DNA of 49,949 nucleotides. Source: Vibrio thalassae. Its GTDB lineage: Bacteria > Pseudomonadota > Gammaproteobacteria > Enterobacterales > Vibrionaceae. Location of the stretch: positions 1-49,949 of the forward strand of contig NZ_OANU01000062.1 of assembly GCF_900089835.1 (NCBI RefSeq). Reading direction: 5' to 3'. The position numbers and the translations under genes were made by a program. Positions within the stretch are counted from its first letter, which is position 1. Each line of letters opens with the position of its first letter. Below are positions 25,003-33,420 of this stretch, one piece after another. The notes beneath the pieces are model-generated. The model did no database searches and was not told the origin of the DNA. It saw only the letters and a list, made by a program, of their open reading frames with translations.

Positions 25003-26109
25003 TCAATCAACAATGATGTCTTTTACCGAGCCTGGTTGGTAAATAGAGTTAGGATCAAGCTTTAATGTTTGCGTAGGGTATGCAATATCTGCTTCATGTT
25101 TCTTAATAATATCCATTACTTGCAATAGTACATCTTGCTTAACTTCATGATATCGTGCCCAATTTACTGTCTTAGTAAATGTGTAAATAAAGAAGTTAAG
25201 AGACGACGGACCAAAATTATCGAAATTCACCATCAAGGTCTGTTTGGCATCGATATCTTTGTGATTCTCTAGCATCACTCGCACATCTTCAACAATGAGA
25301 CTGACCTTGTCTCCATCGTCATAACGAAGTCCCACGGTTTCATAAATGCGACGATTAAGCATGCGAGAAGGGTTTTCAACCACAATATTACTAAATACCG
25401 AATTAGGGACGTATAACGGTCGCTTGTCAAAAGTACGAATGATGGTCATTCTCCAACCAATACGTTCTACCGTTCCTTCAATCGCGCGGTCAGGTGAACG
25501 AATCCAATCACCAACTTTAAACGGGCGATCAAAATAAATCATCATTCCGCCAAAGAAATTCGACAAAAGATCTTTGGCAGCCAGACCGACGATTAGTCCG
25601 CCGACGCCCCCAAAGGTCAATAGCCCAGAAAGACTCAGCCCTAACGCTTGCATTACTGTTAGAATACCAATAGAAATGAAAAACAAGCGAGCGACTTTGG
25701 CGACAGCTTGGACAGTGGTTTCATCCCGTTTTTTCTGAGCCAACACATATTCTTCGACATTCTGAATCAGTCGTAAAAATATCCATATAAACGTCGAAAT
25801 GACCAACAAAAGGTCGACTTGACTCAACCAACTGGTATCGGTGTCTGTATGCGAAGACAATACCAAGCCTAAAGAAACGGTTGCAGGCCAAAGCCAAATC
25901 AGTATGCTAATAGGTGACTTGATTGCCTTAATTAACAAATCGTCCCATGCTAGGTTGGTTCGTTTGGTTAGCGCTTCAAGTCGCCCATAAAACACGCGCC
26001 AAATAACCCAAAGTAAAAAGCTCGTTCCCGTAATCAAAAGAACATTACTTAATAAGTCGTAGCCAAAAGATTGAATATAGCTTTGGAGCGTATCCATCGA
26101 ACTATTCAT
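25003..26109 (-). CDS. MscS-family mechanosensitive channel (YnaI-like)
   Basis: A 368-aa inner-membrane channel. Several N-terminal TM helices (about 20-170) are followed by the pore helix TM3 'GLLTFGGVGGLIVGLAAKDLLSNFFGGMMIYFDRPFKVGDWI', which carries the alternating Gly/Ala of MscS. A beta domain and alpha-beta C-terminal vestibule end near residue 360. Larger than MscS (286 aa) and close to E. coli YnaI (about 343), so a YnaI/YbdG-like moderate-conductance channel is most likely. Start: ATG 26109 is preferred; a TTG three codons upstream is possible. It protects against hypo-osmotic shock by releasing solutes. Confidence 0.9.
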   Translation of the reverse strand: MNSSMDTLQSYIQSFGYDLLSNVLLITGTSFLLWVIWRVFYGRLEALTKRTNLAWDDLLIKAIKSPISILIWLWPATVSLGLVLSSHTDTDTSWLSQVDLLLVISTFIWIFLRLIQNVEEYVLAQKKRDETTVQAVAKVARLFFISIGILTVMQALGLSLSGLLTFGGVGGLIVGLAAKDLLSNFFGGMMIYFDRPFKVGDWIRSPDRAIEGTVERIGWRMTIIRTFDKRPLYVPNSVFSNIVVENPSRMLNRRIYETVGLRYDDGDKVSLIVEDVRVMLENHKDIDAKQTLMVNFDNFGPSSLNFFIYTFTKTVNWARYHEVKQDVLLQVMDIIKKHEADIAYPTQTLKLDPNSIYQPGSVKDIIVD

Positions 26110-26269
26110 AGTAATCAAAAACCTAGTTATTAACTCGATATCATCGGTGATGAAGTTATTTGAGTAAATGATGTGTAATTATCAGATATTACTCAGATTC
26201 ATTAGGATAGTATATCGCGAACATAAAACTTTTATGTTCAGAACATTGTGTTGGAAAGGGTAAAAAGAA

Positions 26270-26297
26270 GCGCGATACCAGGTTATGGATATCGCGC
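26270..26297. repeat. 8-bp inverted repeat between MscS gene and msrA remnant
   Basis: GCGCGATA (26270-26277) and TATCGCGC (26290-26297) form a hairpin with a 12-nt loop. On the minus strand it is followed by a T-rich stretch (CTTCTTTTTACC), so it may be the old msrA terminator. Confidence 0.5.
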
Positions 26298-26343
26298 GTG
26301 TTCAAAGACGCGATTGCAGTAACACTTGCAGCATACGTTTATG

Positions 26344-26715
26344 TTACTCATCTACTTCAGACATAAAGCGCTCTGCTGTTATTCTCTGCTCGTTGTTGTG
26401 CTAAAAAATAGCAGGACGATATTGCGGCCCTCGGTCAACAAATGACCCTTTGCTATCTGTTGGGTCTGTATGACGAAAGAAGTAGTCCAATACCTCTTCA
26501 TAGCTCACCTTATCCGCGTCAAATTTCACTTGAATTACCTCGATATGACCTGATTGCCCACTTGCTACCTGACGATAGGTTGGATTTTGTAGCTCACCAC
26601 CTGCGTAACCAGAAATGACGTCGATAACACCAGGTAGTTATTCCAAATCTGATTCTGTACACCAGAAACATCCGCCGGCCAGTAGAACGAAAAATAATTT
26701 GGTGAATGTCGTCAT
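26344..26715 (-). pseudogene. msrA: Decayed peptide methionine sulfoxide reductase A
   Basis: The minus strand from ATG 26715 encodes a clear MsrA N-terminal half. A short hydrophobic leader is followed by the active-site motif GCFWCTE (catalytic Cys), then 'PGVIDVISGYAGGELQNPTYRQVASGQSGHIEVIQVKFD', 'YEEVLDYFFRHTDPT' and 'DRGPQYRPAIF'. Two in-frame stops interrupt it: TAA at 26638-26640 (codon 26, where a Lys is usual) and TAG at 26401-26403 (codon 105, where Tyr is usual). The frame then ends at 26344, lacking roughly the last 60-70 residues of the family. No frameshift is needed, so this is a degraded copy. The leader suggests the ancestor was an exported MsrA. Confidence 0.85.
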
Positions 26716-26841
26716 GAACACTCCATAGCTTTATGTGATTGATATTGTCATAGGACAGAGGTCGTCGCTGAAAAATTTCAAAATGACAGTTAATCGGTTA
26801 CTATCTGTTGGTTTTCAATCACTCAGACTGTAGAGGTTTAT

Positions 26842-27240
26842 ATGCAAGCAGAAGTTAAATGGATCGAAGGATTCAAGTTTTTAGGGCAATCTCAATCTGG
26901 TCACTCTATCGTAATGGATGGCAATGGTGGAGAGACAGCGCCAAGCCCAATGGAAATGGTATTGATGGCCGCGGGTGGGTGCAGCTCTGTGGACGTGGTT
27001 GATGGGTTGAAATCTGCAAATCAGGCCGTAACGGTAGTCAATGCAAAATTAACGACTGAGAGACGCGAGACAGCTCCAAAAATCTTTACTGCCATTAATA
27101 TCCATTTTGAAGTCAGTGGCGACAACCTAGATGAAGCGCTTGTAGCTAAAGTAACCAAAGACTCGTTAGAAAAGTACTGCTCTGTGTGTTTAATGTTGGG
27201 TGCTGGTGTTGAAATGACGCATTCTTGGGAAATCATTTAA
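26842..27240 (+). CDS. OsmC/Ohr-family protein, YhfA-like
   Basis: A 132-aa OsmC-fold protein. Members are thiol peroxidases or redox-related proteins with two conserved cysteines, seen here in 'MAAGGCSSVDVVDGL' and 'KYCSVCLML'. Length and the motif 'APSPMEMVLMAAGGCSS' match the YhfA subgroup. Substrate uncertain. GAGG lies upstream of ATG 26842. A DUF218 gene begins 12 bp downstream, so they form a likely two-gene operon. Confidence 0.82.
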   Translation: MQAEVKWIEGFKFLGQSQSGHSIVMDGNGGETAPSPMEMVLMAAGGCSSVDVVDGLKSANQAVTVVNAKLTTERRETAPKIFTAINIHFEVSGDNLDEALVAKVTKDSLEKYCSVCLMLGAGVEMTHSWEII

Positions 27241-27252
27241 GGATCAACGTCT

Positions 27253-28122
27253 GTGAATGAAACGGAATTCGACCAACTTGTTGTTGTTCTTGGTAAGCGC
27301 TTAAACAACAATGCATTAACCGCAGAAGGCTTGTCTCGCGTTAAAGCGATATTACAGGTTGTTGAAACAACAGATTGTCGCAAGACCATTATCGCTTTTT
27401 GTGGTGGTGTCACTCATGGACAATCGATCTCAGAAGCTTGTGTTATGTATGACACTTTTCAAGCTCACTTGCCTTCGGAGAAAAGCGATAAGATTGGGGC
27501 AGTGTTATTGGAGGAAACATCTACCAGCACCGTTGAAAATATCGTGCAATTATCCAACGTGTTGATACAAAGCCAACTGTTACAACGAGGTAGTACAATC
27601 GAGGTGAAATTCGTTTCCAATGATTACCATTTAGAACGAATGTTCACAATTCAAACATTACTCAATGAGCAGGGGTTACTTGGCTACTTGAAGCAAGAAT
27701 GTCATCGCTCAGGGCTCAATGTCACTATCTCATCCGATATTGAAGCGCATTATTCGGTCGCTTATTCTCATAACTGTATAAATGGACAGTTGTTCGTTTT
27801 GCTCGATGAATTAACGACTTATAGGGTCTATTTAGAAGGAGTGAGATCTGCGGTATTCAAACGTCCCCTTACGGAGGTCATCGTCCAACCTCTAGCGATT
27901 GCTCATCGCACGTTGGAGCGATTAGAAGCCTTAGTTTGTGCTTCTTCTCATGCCGTGCTGCAGGATCAATTACCGGCGCTGCGCTCTATTGTTGAACGAA
28001 CATCGTCTCTTGAAAATAACGACAATATCGATAACGAACTCTCGTTGTTTGATACCTTATTGAACTATCTCAATCGTTATCTGGACCCAGAGCGAGACAA
28101 TCGCATTAGTTGGTGGAAGTGA
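27253..28122 (+). CDS. DUF218 (YdcF/ElyC-like) protein
   Basis: A 289-aa protein with the DUF218 Rossmann-like core in its first about 180 residues: 'LVVVLGKRLNNNALTAEGLSRV', 'FCGGVTHGQSISEA', 'LLEETSTSTVENI' and 'VSNDYHLERM'. E. coli relatives include YdcF, SanA and ElyC. There is no N-terminal TM segment, so unlike ElyC/SanA it appears cytosolic, closer to YdcF. The C-terminal about 100 residues are helical and unassigned. GTG start with AAGGATCAACGTCT upstream. Likely co-transcribed with the OsmC gene. Function unknown. Confidence 0.78.
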   Translation: MNETEFDQLVVVLGKRLNNNALTAEGLSRVKAILQVVETTDCRKTIIAFCGGVTHGQSISEACVMYDTFQAHLPSEKSDKIGAVLLEETSTSTVENIVQLSNVLIQSQLLQRGSTIEVKFVSNDYHLERMFTIQTLLNEQGLLGYLKQECHRSGLNVTISSDIEAHYSVAYSHNCINGQLFVLLDELTTYRVYLEGVRSAVFKRPLTEVIVQPLAIAHRTLERLEALVCASSHAVLQDQLPALRSIVERTSSLENNDNIDNELSLFDTLLNYLNRYLDPERDNRISWWK

Positions 28123-28245
28123 TAAGCTAAATAGATGAACTAGCCGCTCAAAGGTAGACGCTGGCTATAAACGAACTCAAGAGAGAGTATGCCTAAAGTG
28201 AACGAATGCACCAGCAAATAAAAGGCTGGTGCATAAGGGAGGTGA

Positions 28246-28701
28246 TTATACGCGCTCCGCCAAGTAAGCGTCGTAATCAGGAATCTCAATCTCAACTTCT
28301 TGCTCTAATAAATTGGACTCAAACAGGAAGTTCGCCGTTGCACGGTTAGTCGCGACGGGAATATTCCAAACACTGGCAATACGCAATAGTGCTTTGACGT
28401 CAGGATCATGCGGTACGGCGTTTAATGGATCCCAAAAGAAGATGAGCATGTCCAATTTGCCTTCCGAGATAAGCGCACCAATTTGCTGGTCACCACCCAT
28501 CGGCCCGCTAATCATACTTTTTATGGCCAGACCGGTTTCTTTGCTTAACATGTGTCCAGTTGTGCCTGTTGCATACAGGAAGTGACCCTGTAGCTTCTGT
28601 TTGTTTTCTTGTACCCAACGCAGCAATTCTGGTTTGTAGTGATCGTGCGCGACCAACGCGATGTGTTTGTGTGCCGGCATGGTACGAATGGTTTTTTGCA
28701 T
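28246..28701 (-). CDS. mgsA: Methylglyoxal synthase
   Basis: A 151-aa enzyme converting dihydroxyacetone phosphate to methylglyoxal plus phosphate, a bypass of lower glycolysis used when phosphate is limiting or sugar phosphates accumulate. Motifs: '[13 protein letters not shown]', phosphate-binding 'ATGTTG', catalytic Asp D71 in '[12 protein letters not shown]' (same number as the E. coli catalytic Asp71), and '[20 protein letters not shown]'. ATG 28701 follows TAGGAATTGAGTCAA; a TTG three codons earlier is an alternative. A strong palindrome lies 25 bp upstream of the start. Confidence 0.95.
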   Translation of the reverse strand: MQKTIRTMPAHKHIALVAHDHYKPELLRWVQENKQKLQGHFLYATGTTGHMLSKETGLAIKSMISGPMGGDQQIGALISEGKLDMLIFFWDPLNAVPHDPDVKALLRIASVWNIPVATNRATANFLFESNLLEQEVEIEIPDYDAYLAERV

Positions 28702-28725
28702 TTGACTCAATTCCTAAGTTTGTAT

Positions 28726-28776
28726 CTTTTAATCCCAATAACTATATGTTGTTGCTCGTATTATTGGGATTAAAAG
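28726..28776. repeat. 16-bp perfect inverted repeat upstream of mgsA
   Basis: CTTTTAATCCCAATAA (28726-28741) and TTATTGGGATTAAAAG (28761-28776), spacer 19 bp. It lies between torT's end and mgsA. No U tract follows on the minus strand, so it is not a classic terminator. It could be a 5'UTR stem or a protein operator for mgsA. Confidence 0.6.
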
Positions 28777-28845
28777 GCATAAATATCCGTCATGGTAATG
28801 TTTGTAGTGACGACTATCAACGACGGTAACTGATATCTGTGACAG

Positions 28846-29838
28846 TTAATCACCTTGAACAGAAAAGATTGGACGATAGCCAGTCGGAGATAGAGATTCC
28901 TCTATAGCCAGACTGGATAAATGTGTCGGTGACAAGACTTCTATGCTCGGAGCCTGATCCTTCTGAAAGGGTATCTGCCTTAAATACGATGTTGCTTGAC
29001 GCACTGAAATTCGGCCTTGTTCGACCATTTTATCCGTTGGCGCAAGTTCGACTTTATCGCGTAACAAGCCTCGATAAACGCCATGACTGAGATAAATAGA
29101 GAGTAGTTCAATGGTATCCTCTTTTTCAGAACTTCTCAGTTCGCTTATCGCGGCTTCAATGGCAACAGCACTACCGACGATGTAGGCGACTTCCTCATAG
29201 TCCTCAATCACTTGTTGGATTAGGTTACGCTGTAACTCCTTGTCATTATCTGCCCATAATGTTTCTACTATTTTGATATCACTGTTTTTTATCGCTTCTA
29301 GGAACCCCAGAATTACAGGTTTCGTCCCTCCACTGGAGCGAGGACCAGGCAATAACGCAACGGCGGTGACACCCGAACCTTTCGGGTGCTTTTTCGCTAA
29401 ATAATGACCAACTTTGTAACCCATCCAGTACCAATCTACGCCGACCACACCTTTCACATGTTCTGACTGTGCTTTATCTACAATGAGATGATTCACAGTG
29501 GCAAAAACAGGGACATCGCCAGTGTAAGTGGACAGGTCATGCTTATAAGCGGTAGGCGAGACTGTGCCAAGAATAATGGCGTCGGCATTCCATTGGCGAC
29601 AACTTAGCAATTGTGCTCTCTGCTTTTCTATATTGGGGTAGCCTCCGGACTCAAATACTTTTAAGTCAACATGTCGCTTTTTGGCTTCCTGAACCATCCC
29701 GTAATTGACGGACAACCAATAAGAATCTTTAAGGTGAGGATAAATCGCACAAATCTTTTCTGGAGACGCAACAGCGTACGAGCTAGAAATAAGCAAGGCT
29801 GCGGCAAAAATAGGACAGAATAGGTTTTTTTTGGACAT
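28846..29838 (-). CDS. torT: TMAO-sensing periplasmic binding protein TorT
   Basis: A 330-aa periplasmic protein of the LacI/ribose-binding-protein fold. It has a signal peptide (MSKKNLFCPIFAAALLISSSYAVA) and then 'KICAIYPHLKDSYWLSVNYGMVQEAKKRHVDLKVFESGGYPN', diagnostic of TorT. TorT binds trimethylamine N-oxide and signals to the sensor TorS. It is divergent from torS, as expected for a sensory pair, with only 92 bp between starts. The cognate regulator torR and the TorCA reductase are not in the window. Confidence 0.92.
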   Translation of the reverse strand: MSKKNLFCPIFAAALLISSSYAVASPEKICAIYPHLKDSYWLSVNYGMVQEAKKRHVDLKVFESGGYPNIEKQRAQLLSCRQWNADAIILGTVSPTAYKHDLSTYTGDVPVFATVNHLIVDKAQSEHVKGVVGVDWYWMGYKVGHYLAKKHPKGSGVTAVALLPGPRSSGGTKPVILGFLEAIKNSDIKIVETLWADNDKELQRNLIQQVIEDYEEVAYIVGSAVAIEAAISELRSSEKEDTIELLSIYLSHGVYRGLLRDKVELAPTDKMVEQGRISVRQATSYLRQIPFQKDQAPSIEVLSPTHLSSLAIEESLSPTGYRPIFSVQGD

Positions 29839-29930
29839 TGGTTAATCGTTTAGTGGCATCTCTATCTTCAACACTGCAAAATATAGCGTACTATCAAACA
29901 GTAAAGAAGTGGATTCTGTTGGAGTGGTTA

Positions 29931-32864
29931 ATGTTACTCTCTAAAGCCAGTATTGGTCGTAAGTTATTATTTTCGTTCTTGGTGATGGCGATGTTGGTCC
30001 TGCTATCTACCGCAATTGGTGTATCTGGGTTTTCACTTGTCGCAAAAACGGAACGTAACGTGGTTGATACCGCAATACCCTCAATGCTCGAAGCTCGTGA
30101 AGTCTCCGAGCTGAGCACTCGAATCATTGCGTCGGTGCAAACCTTGTCGAATGCAAAAACGAAGGAGCAACACCAAGAAGCAGGAAAAGTACTCTTTTCT
30201 CGTCTTGAGGCACTTCTAAGCCACATTAAAACGCTCGGTTCGGACTCCTTTGATTCAAAATTACTTAGTGAGCTCGAAAACTATGTTCAGTCTATTATCG
30301 ATAGTTTAGTCGAACTTGGTGTTGCTGTAGAACAATCTATTTCCTTAGATAAGGATATTAATGACGAAGTAGAGTTGCTGAGAATCAAAGCCGAAGAACT
30401 TGAACAACTCACTAGAACTCAAGTGCTAAATACCAGCACCATCGCCGTTGCGAATGTGACTCATATATACCGCCTACTAGAGCAAGAAAACAAAGAGGAT
30501 GCACTGGATGCTCTTGATAGTTTAGTCGAGGTCGACATGGACCTTTCAGAGAGACTACATGAGCTGCATTTGTTGGCGTTTAAAACGCTAAATCAAATTG
30601 AAGAAAGCCGCACTGTTTCCGATCTTGGGCGAATTGAAGAACTGCAAAAAGATTATCAAAGTAATATTAATATCATGACCAGACGTGTCAAAGGCGTTGA
30701 AGATCCTGCACGTTCTCAGCAAATGACCGAGCTGTTATCTGAGTTAGCACAAGGAAAACGTATATTTACGTTATTGACTCAAAAGCACAATGTTCGTCAA
30801 CGCTCCAAAGCGCTAATGCATGAAACACTTGAGCAATTCACGTCTCTTAATTCCACCGTGTCCAATTTGGTCGATCAGTCCAATGCTGCCACCACTAAAG
30901 CGGTAGCGGAATTATCCTCAACCCTGAACTACGCACGGTGGACATTAGCACTGCTGTCGATCGTTGGTTTTGTCGTTGTGGTTCTGATTGTCTGGCGAGT
31001 CGTGTACGTATCGGTCGTTAAACGTTTAGGCGAATACTCTTCAGCACTGCTGTCCATCGCTAAAGGCCAATTAAAGGTTGATGTCAAAGTTAAAGGTAAT
31101 GATGAACTTGCTCATATGGGGCAAGCCATTATCATAGCGCGAAATACTGCTCAGGCGCTAAAAGTGGTCGCGGAAGCGGAAGCAGAGGCAAAACGAGCAT
31201 TGCAAGAGCATAAGGAACATCTTGAAGAAATCGTCACGGAACGAACGTTACAGCTTCAAAACAGTAACGAACGCTTAAACCAAGAGGTGCTTAATCATGC
31301 CAAGGCGAGAAGTGCGGCAGAACAGGCGAGCCGAGCTAAGTCGGCATTTTTGGCGACTATGAGTCATGAAATACGCACACCAATGAATGGCGTGCTTGGT
31401 ACGGCGGCACTGATGGAAGATACCCATTTAGATAGCCAGCAGAAAAAGTTCATAGATGTGATTAATCGAAGTGGGCAAAACTTGTTAGCCATCCTCAATG
31501 ATGTATTGGATTATTCGAAAATAGAAGCAGGGCACTTGGAAATCCGAAATAAGCCGTTTGACCTATACCGTATGATTCAAGACTGCTACCAATTAATGCT
31601 TGGTAAAGCGCTCGAGAAAGGCCTCGACTTTAAGTTTCATATAGAGAGTGACGTGTCTGATGTGTACTGTGGAGACGTCACACGACTTAGTCAGGTACTC
31701 AACAACTTAGTAGGAAATGCGATTAAATTTACACCGTCAGGCCAAGTGGATATTTATGTGTCGCTCGATCCTGATGACGAAACTTGCGTTATGATCGAGG
31801 TTTCGGATACGGGTGTCGGTATCAGTCCGGAAGACCAACTTCATCTGTTTGACGCGTTTACTCAGGCAGAACACGGCTACTCAACAGCGGGTGGTACAGG
31901 GCTCGGGTTAGCCATTAGCCAAAAGCTAGTGAAAGCAATGAATGGTGCCATTTATGTTGACTCTTATTTAGGGGAAGGCAGCCGTTTTTGGTTTGTGGTT
32001 CCTTTAGAACAATCCACCCTGGATAAAAGAGAGATAATTCAACCGCTCGGAATCACGAAAACCGTAAACGGGCGTGTCTTACTTATCGAAGATAATGCGG
32101 TAAATGCGATGGTGGCGGAAGGTTTCCTAATGAATATGGGCCATCACGTCATTAGTGCAGAAAACGGGCATGACGCTAAGCACCTGTTTACCAACAATGA
32201 CTTTGATATTGTTCTTGTCGATATTAATCTTCCCGATTGCAATGGCATTGATCTCATGCATCAGCTTCGTGATATTGAGGCTTCACAGTCCCACAAGCAT
32301 CATGCTCCTATGATTGCGATATCTGCTCATGTATTTAATGAAGAGGTTGAAAGCTATTTGGAAGCTGGATTCGATGGTTACCTACCAAAGCCAGTAGATC
32401 GAGAAGCACTCAAAGAGATGGTGCAAACAAAATTGAAAGGTAAAGATTACGAAATGGTTAAGCCACAACCAGTGTTTTCTACCCATGATGAAAGTGATGT
32501 CAGCCAAACACATGTCATTGATCCTAGTGTGATTGATGCTGATATCAAAGTGCTGGGCATTGTGCGAATGACAAAGATAGTCGAGGCGTTTGTGAGTTCG
32601 AGTACCCAAACATTGCACGACTTAGAACAAGCAGCTCAACTTGATAACTCAGCGGATATTAAAGCACTAGCGCACAAGTTTAAAGGTTCGGCGGGGTCTC
32701 TTGGGTTGAGCAAACTGTTCGAAATATGCTTATCTATCGAAACGGCAGAGGATCATATTGGTCGCTACTTAGAACAGTTAGAGTGTTTGATTAATGCTCA
32801 AAAAATGGCGATAGAATCGTTAATTGAGATACTGGATAAATATACAAACCAAGCTAAAAAGTGA
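29931..32864 (+). CDS. torS: Hybrid sensor histidine kinase TorS
   Basis: A 977-aa tripartite inner-membrane kinase. TM1 is about 15-37, a long periplasmic helical sensor (about 40-340) follows, then TM2 (about 345-365) and HAMP. The transmitter has H479 in 'ATMSHEIRTPMNGV', N-box 'NNLVGNAIKF' and 'GGTGLGLAISQKL'. The receiver has D764 in 'VLVDINLP' and the HPt domain has H915 in 'ALAHKFKGSAGSLG'. This His-Asp-His layout and the adjacency to torT identify TorS (E. coli 914 aa). Start 29931 follows TTGGAGTGGTTA; a longer frame begins at 29838 but would overlap the torT start. Confidence 0.93.
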   Translation: MLLSKASIGRKLLFSFLVMAMLVLLSTAIGVSGFSLVAKTERNVVDTAIPSMLEAREVSELSTRIIASVQTLSNAKTKEQHQEAGKVLFSRLEALLSHIKTLGSDSFDSKLLSELENYVQSIIDSLVELGVAVEQSISLDKDINDEVELLRIKAEELEQLTRTQVLNTSTIAVANVTHIYRLLEQENKEDALDALDSLVEVDMDLSERLHELHLLAFKTLNQIEESRTVSDLGRIEELQKDYQSNINIMTRRVKGVEDPARSQQMTELLSELAQGKRIFTLLTQKHNVRQRSKALMHETLEQFTSLNSTVSNLVDQSNAATTKAVAELSSTLNYARWTLALLSIVGFVVVVLIVWRVVYVSVVKRLGEYSSALLSIAKGQLKVDVKVKGNDELAHMGQAIIIARNTAQALKVVAEAEAEAKRALQEHKEHLEEIVTERTLQLQNSNERLNQEVLNHAKARSAAEQASRAKSAFLATMSHEIRTPMNGVLGTAALMEDTHLDSQQKKFIDVINRSGQNLLAILNDVLDYSKIEAGHLEIRNKPFDLYRMIQDCYQLMLGKALEKGLDFKFHIESDVSDVYCGDVTRLSQVLNNLVGNAIKFTPSGQVDIYVSLDPDDETCVMIEVSDTGVGISPEDQLHLFDAFTQAEHGYSTAGGTGLGLAISQKLVKAMNGAIYVDSYLGEGSRFWFVVPLEQSTLDKREIIQPLGITKTVNGRVLLIEDNAVNAMVAEGFLMNMGHHVISAENGHDAKHLFTNNDFDIVLVDINLPDCNGIDLMHQLRDIEASQSHKHHAPMIAISAHVFNEEVESYLEAGFDGYLPKPVDREALKEMVQTKLKGKDYEMVKPQPVFSTHDESDVSQTHVIDPSVIDADIKVLGIVRMTKIVEAFVSSSTQTLHDLEQAAQLDNSADIKALAHKFKGSAGSLGLSKLFEICLSIETAEDHIGRYLEQLECLINAQKMAIESLIEILDKYTNQAKK

Positions 32865-33028
32865 CACATTAGATATTAGTGGTGTACTTGACTTGAGATG
32901 GTTTTATCAGGAGTTTTCAGCAGGGTGGAGACTCGAACTGTTAAAGAAGCAACAACCGTTGGGCTGGGATCTGTATCAAGCACTTGAACTACGCCGCGAT
33001 GTTAAAGCCATGCTAGTCCCCAGTTATA

Positions 33029-33069
33029 ATCTGACAGGCACCGAGTCAAAAAGTGGGTACCTGTCAGAT
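33029..33069. repeat. Imperfect 14-bp palindrome (REP-like)
   Basis: ATCTGACAGGCACC (33029-33042) and GGTACCTGTCAGAT (33056-33069) are complementary except for one position, with a 13-nt spacer. It is followed by TCAGGTCTGA, itself nearly palindromic. It resembles extragenic palindromes mobilised by REP-type transposases (inference). Confidence 0.5.
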
Positions 33070-33158
33070 CAGGTCTGAATTAGTACACCTTATGTGATCC
33101 CGATGGACGTCTCGCTGCGATTTACGGTAAACAGCTTGTCACTTAGTGGGTGACATTG

Positions 33159-33184
33159 AAAAAGGGCTCTTGTGAGCCCTTTGA
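33159..33184. terminator. Bidirectional terminator
   Basis: AAAGGGCTC / GAGCCCTTT stem with a 4-nt loop and flanking A/T runs, placed between torS and the convergent small ORF. Confidence 0.7.
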
Positions 33185-33204
33185 TATAGATGTACTTCGA
33201 TGCT

Positions 33205-33390
33205 TTATCGTTCGTCATCATAAAAGGTGCGATGTTCGATCGCATAAGGCTCTTCATCAAGTCCTCTGTTTGAAAGTCCTCTCAAATGTTCAAGTTGGTT
33301 TTCCAACATATTGACGGTTTGATAATCGCCTTCTGAACAGGCAACATAAATCTGTTGCTCGATCGCCTCAATATTATCTTTAATGCTCAT
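33205..33390 (-). CDS. Small acidic hypothetical protein
   Basis: A 61-aa protein (MSIKDNIEAIEQQIYVACSEGDYQTVNMLENQLEHL...). It is acidic and probably two helices. I do not recognise a family. Of two adjacent ATGs, the second (33390) has ideal spacing to AGGAGG; the first is only 3 nt from it. It lies 30 bp after the cti stop on the same strand, so it is probably co-transcribed with cti. Confidence 0.6.
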   Translation of the reverse strand: MSIKDNIEAIEQQIYVACSEGDYQTVNMLENQLEHLRGLSNRGLDEEPYAIEHRTFYDDER

Positions 33391-33420
33391 CATACACCTC
33401 CTAAGAGCTCCTAAAGGCAC

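Larger units (their letters stand above)
32865..33204. other. Post-torS interval with coding-like remnant and palindrome
   Basis: After torS one frame stays open to 33078 and reads protein-like (VLDLRWFYQEFSAGW...LYQALELRRDVKAML). It has no start of its own other than inside torS, and I do not recognise it, so it may be the tail of a lost gene. Its end overlaps the imperfect palindrome at 33029-33069. The remainder contains only the bidirectional terminator at 33159-33184. Confidence 0.4.
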
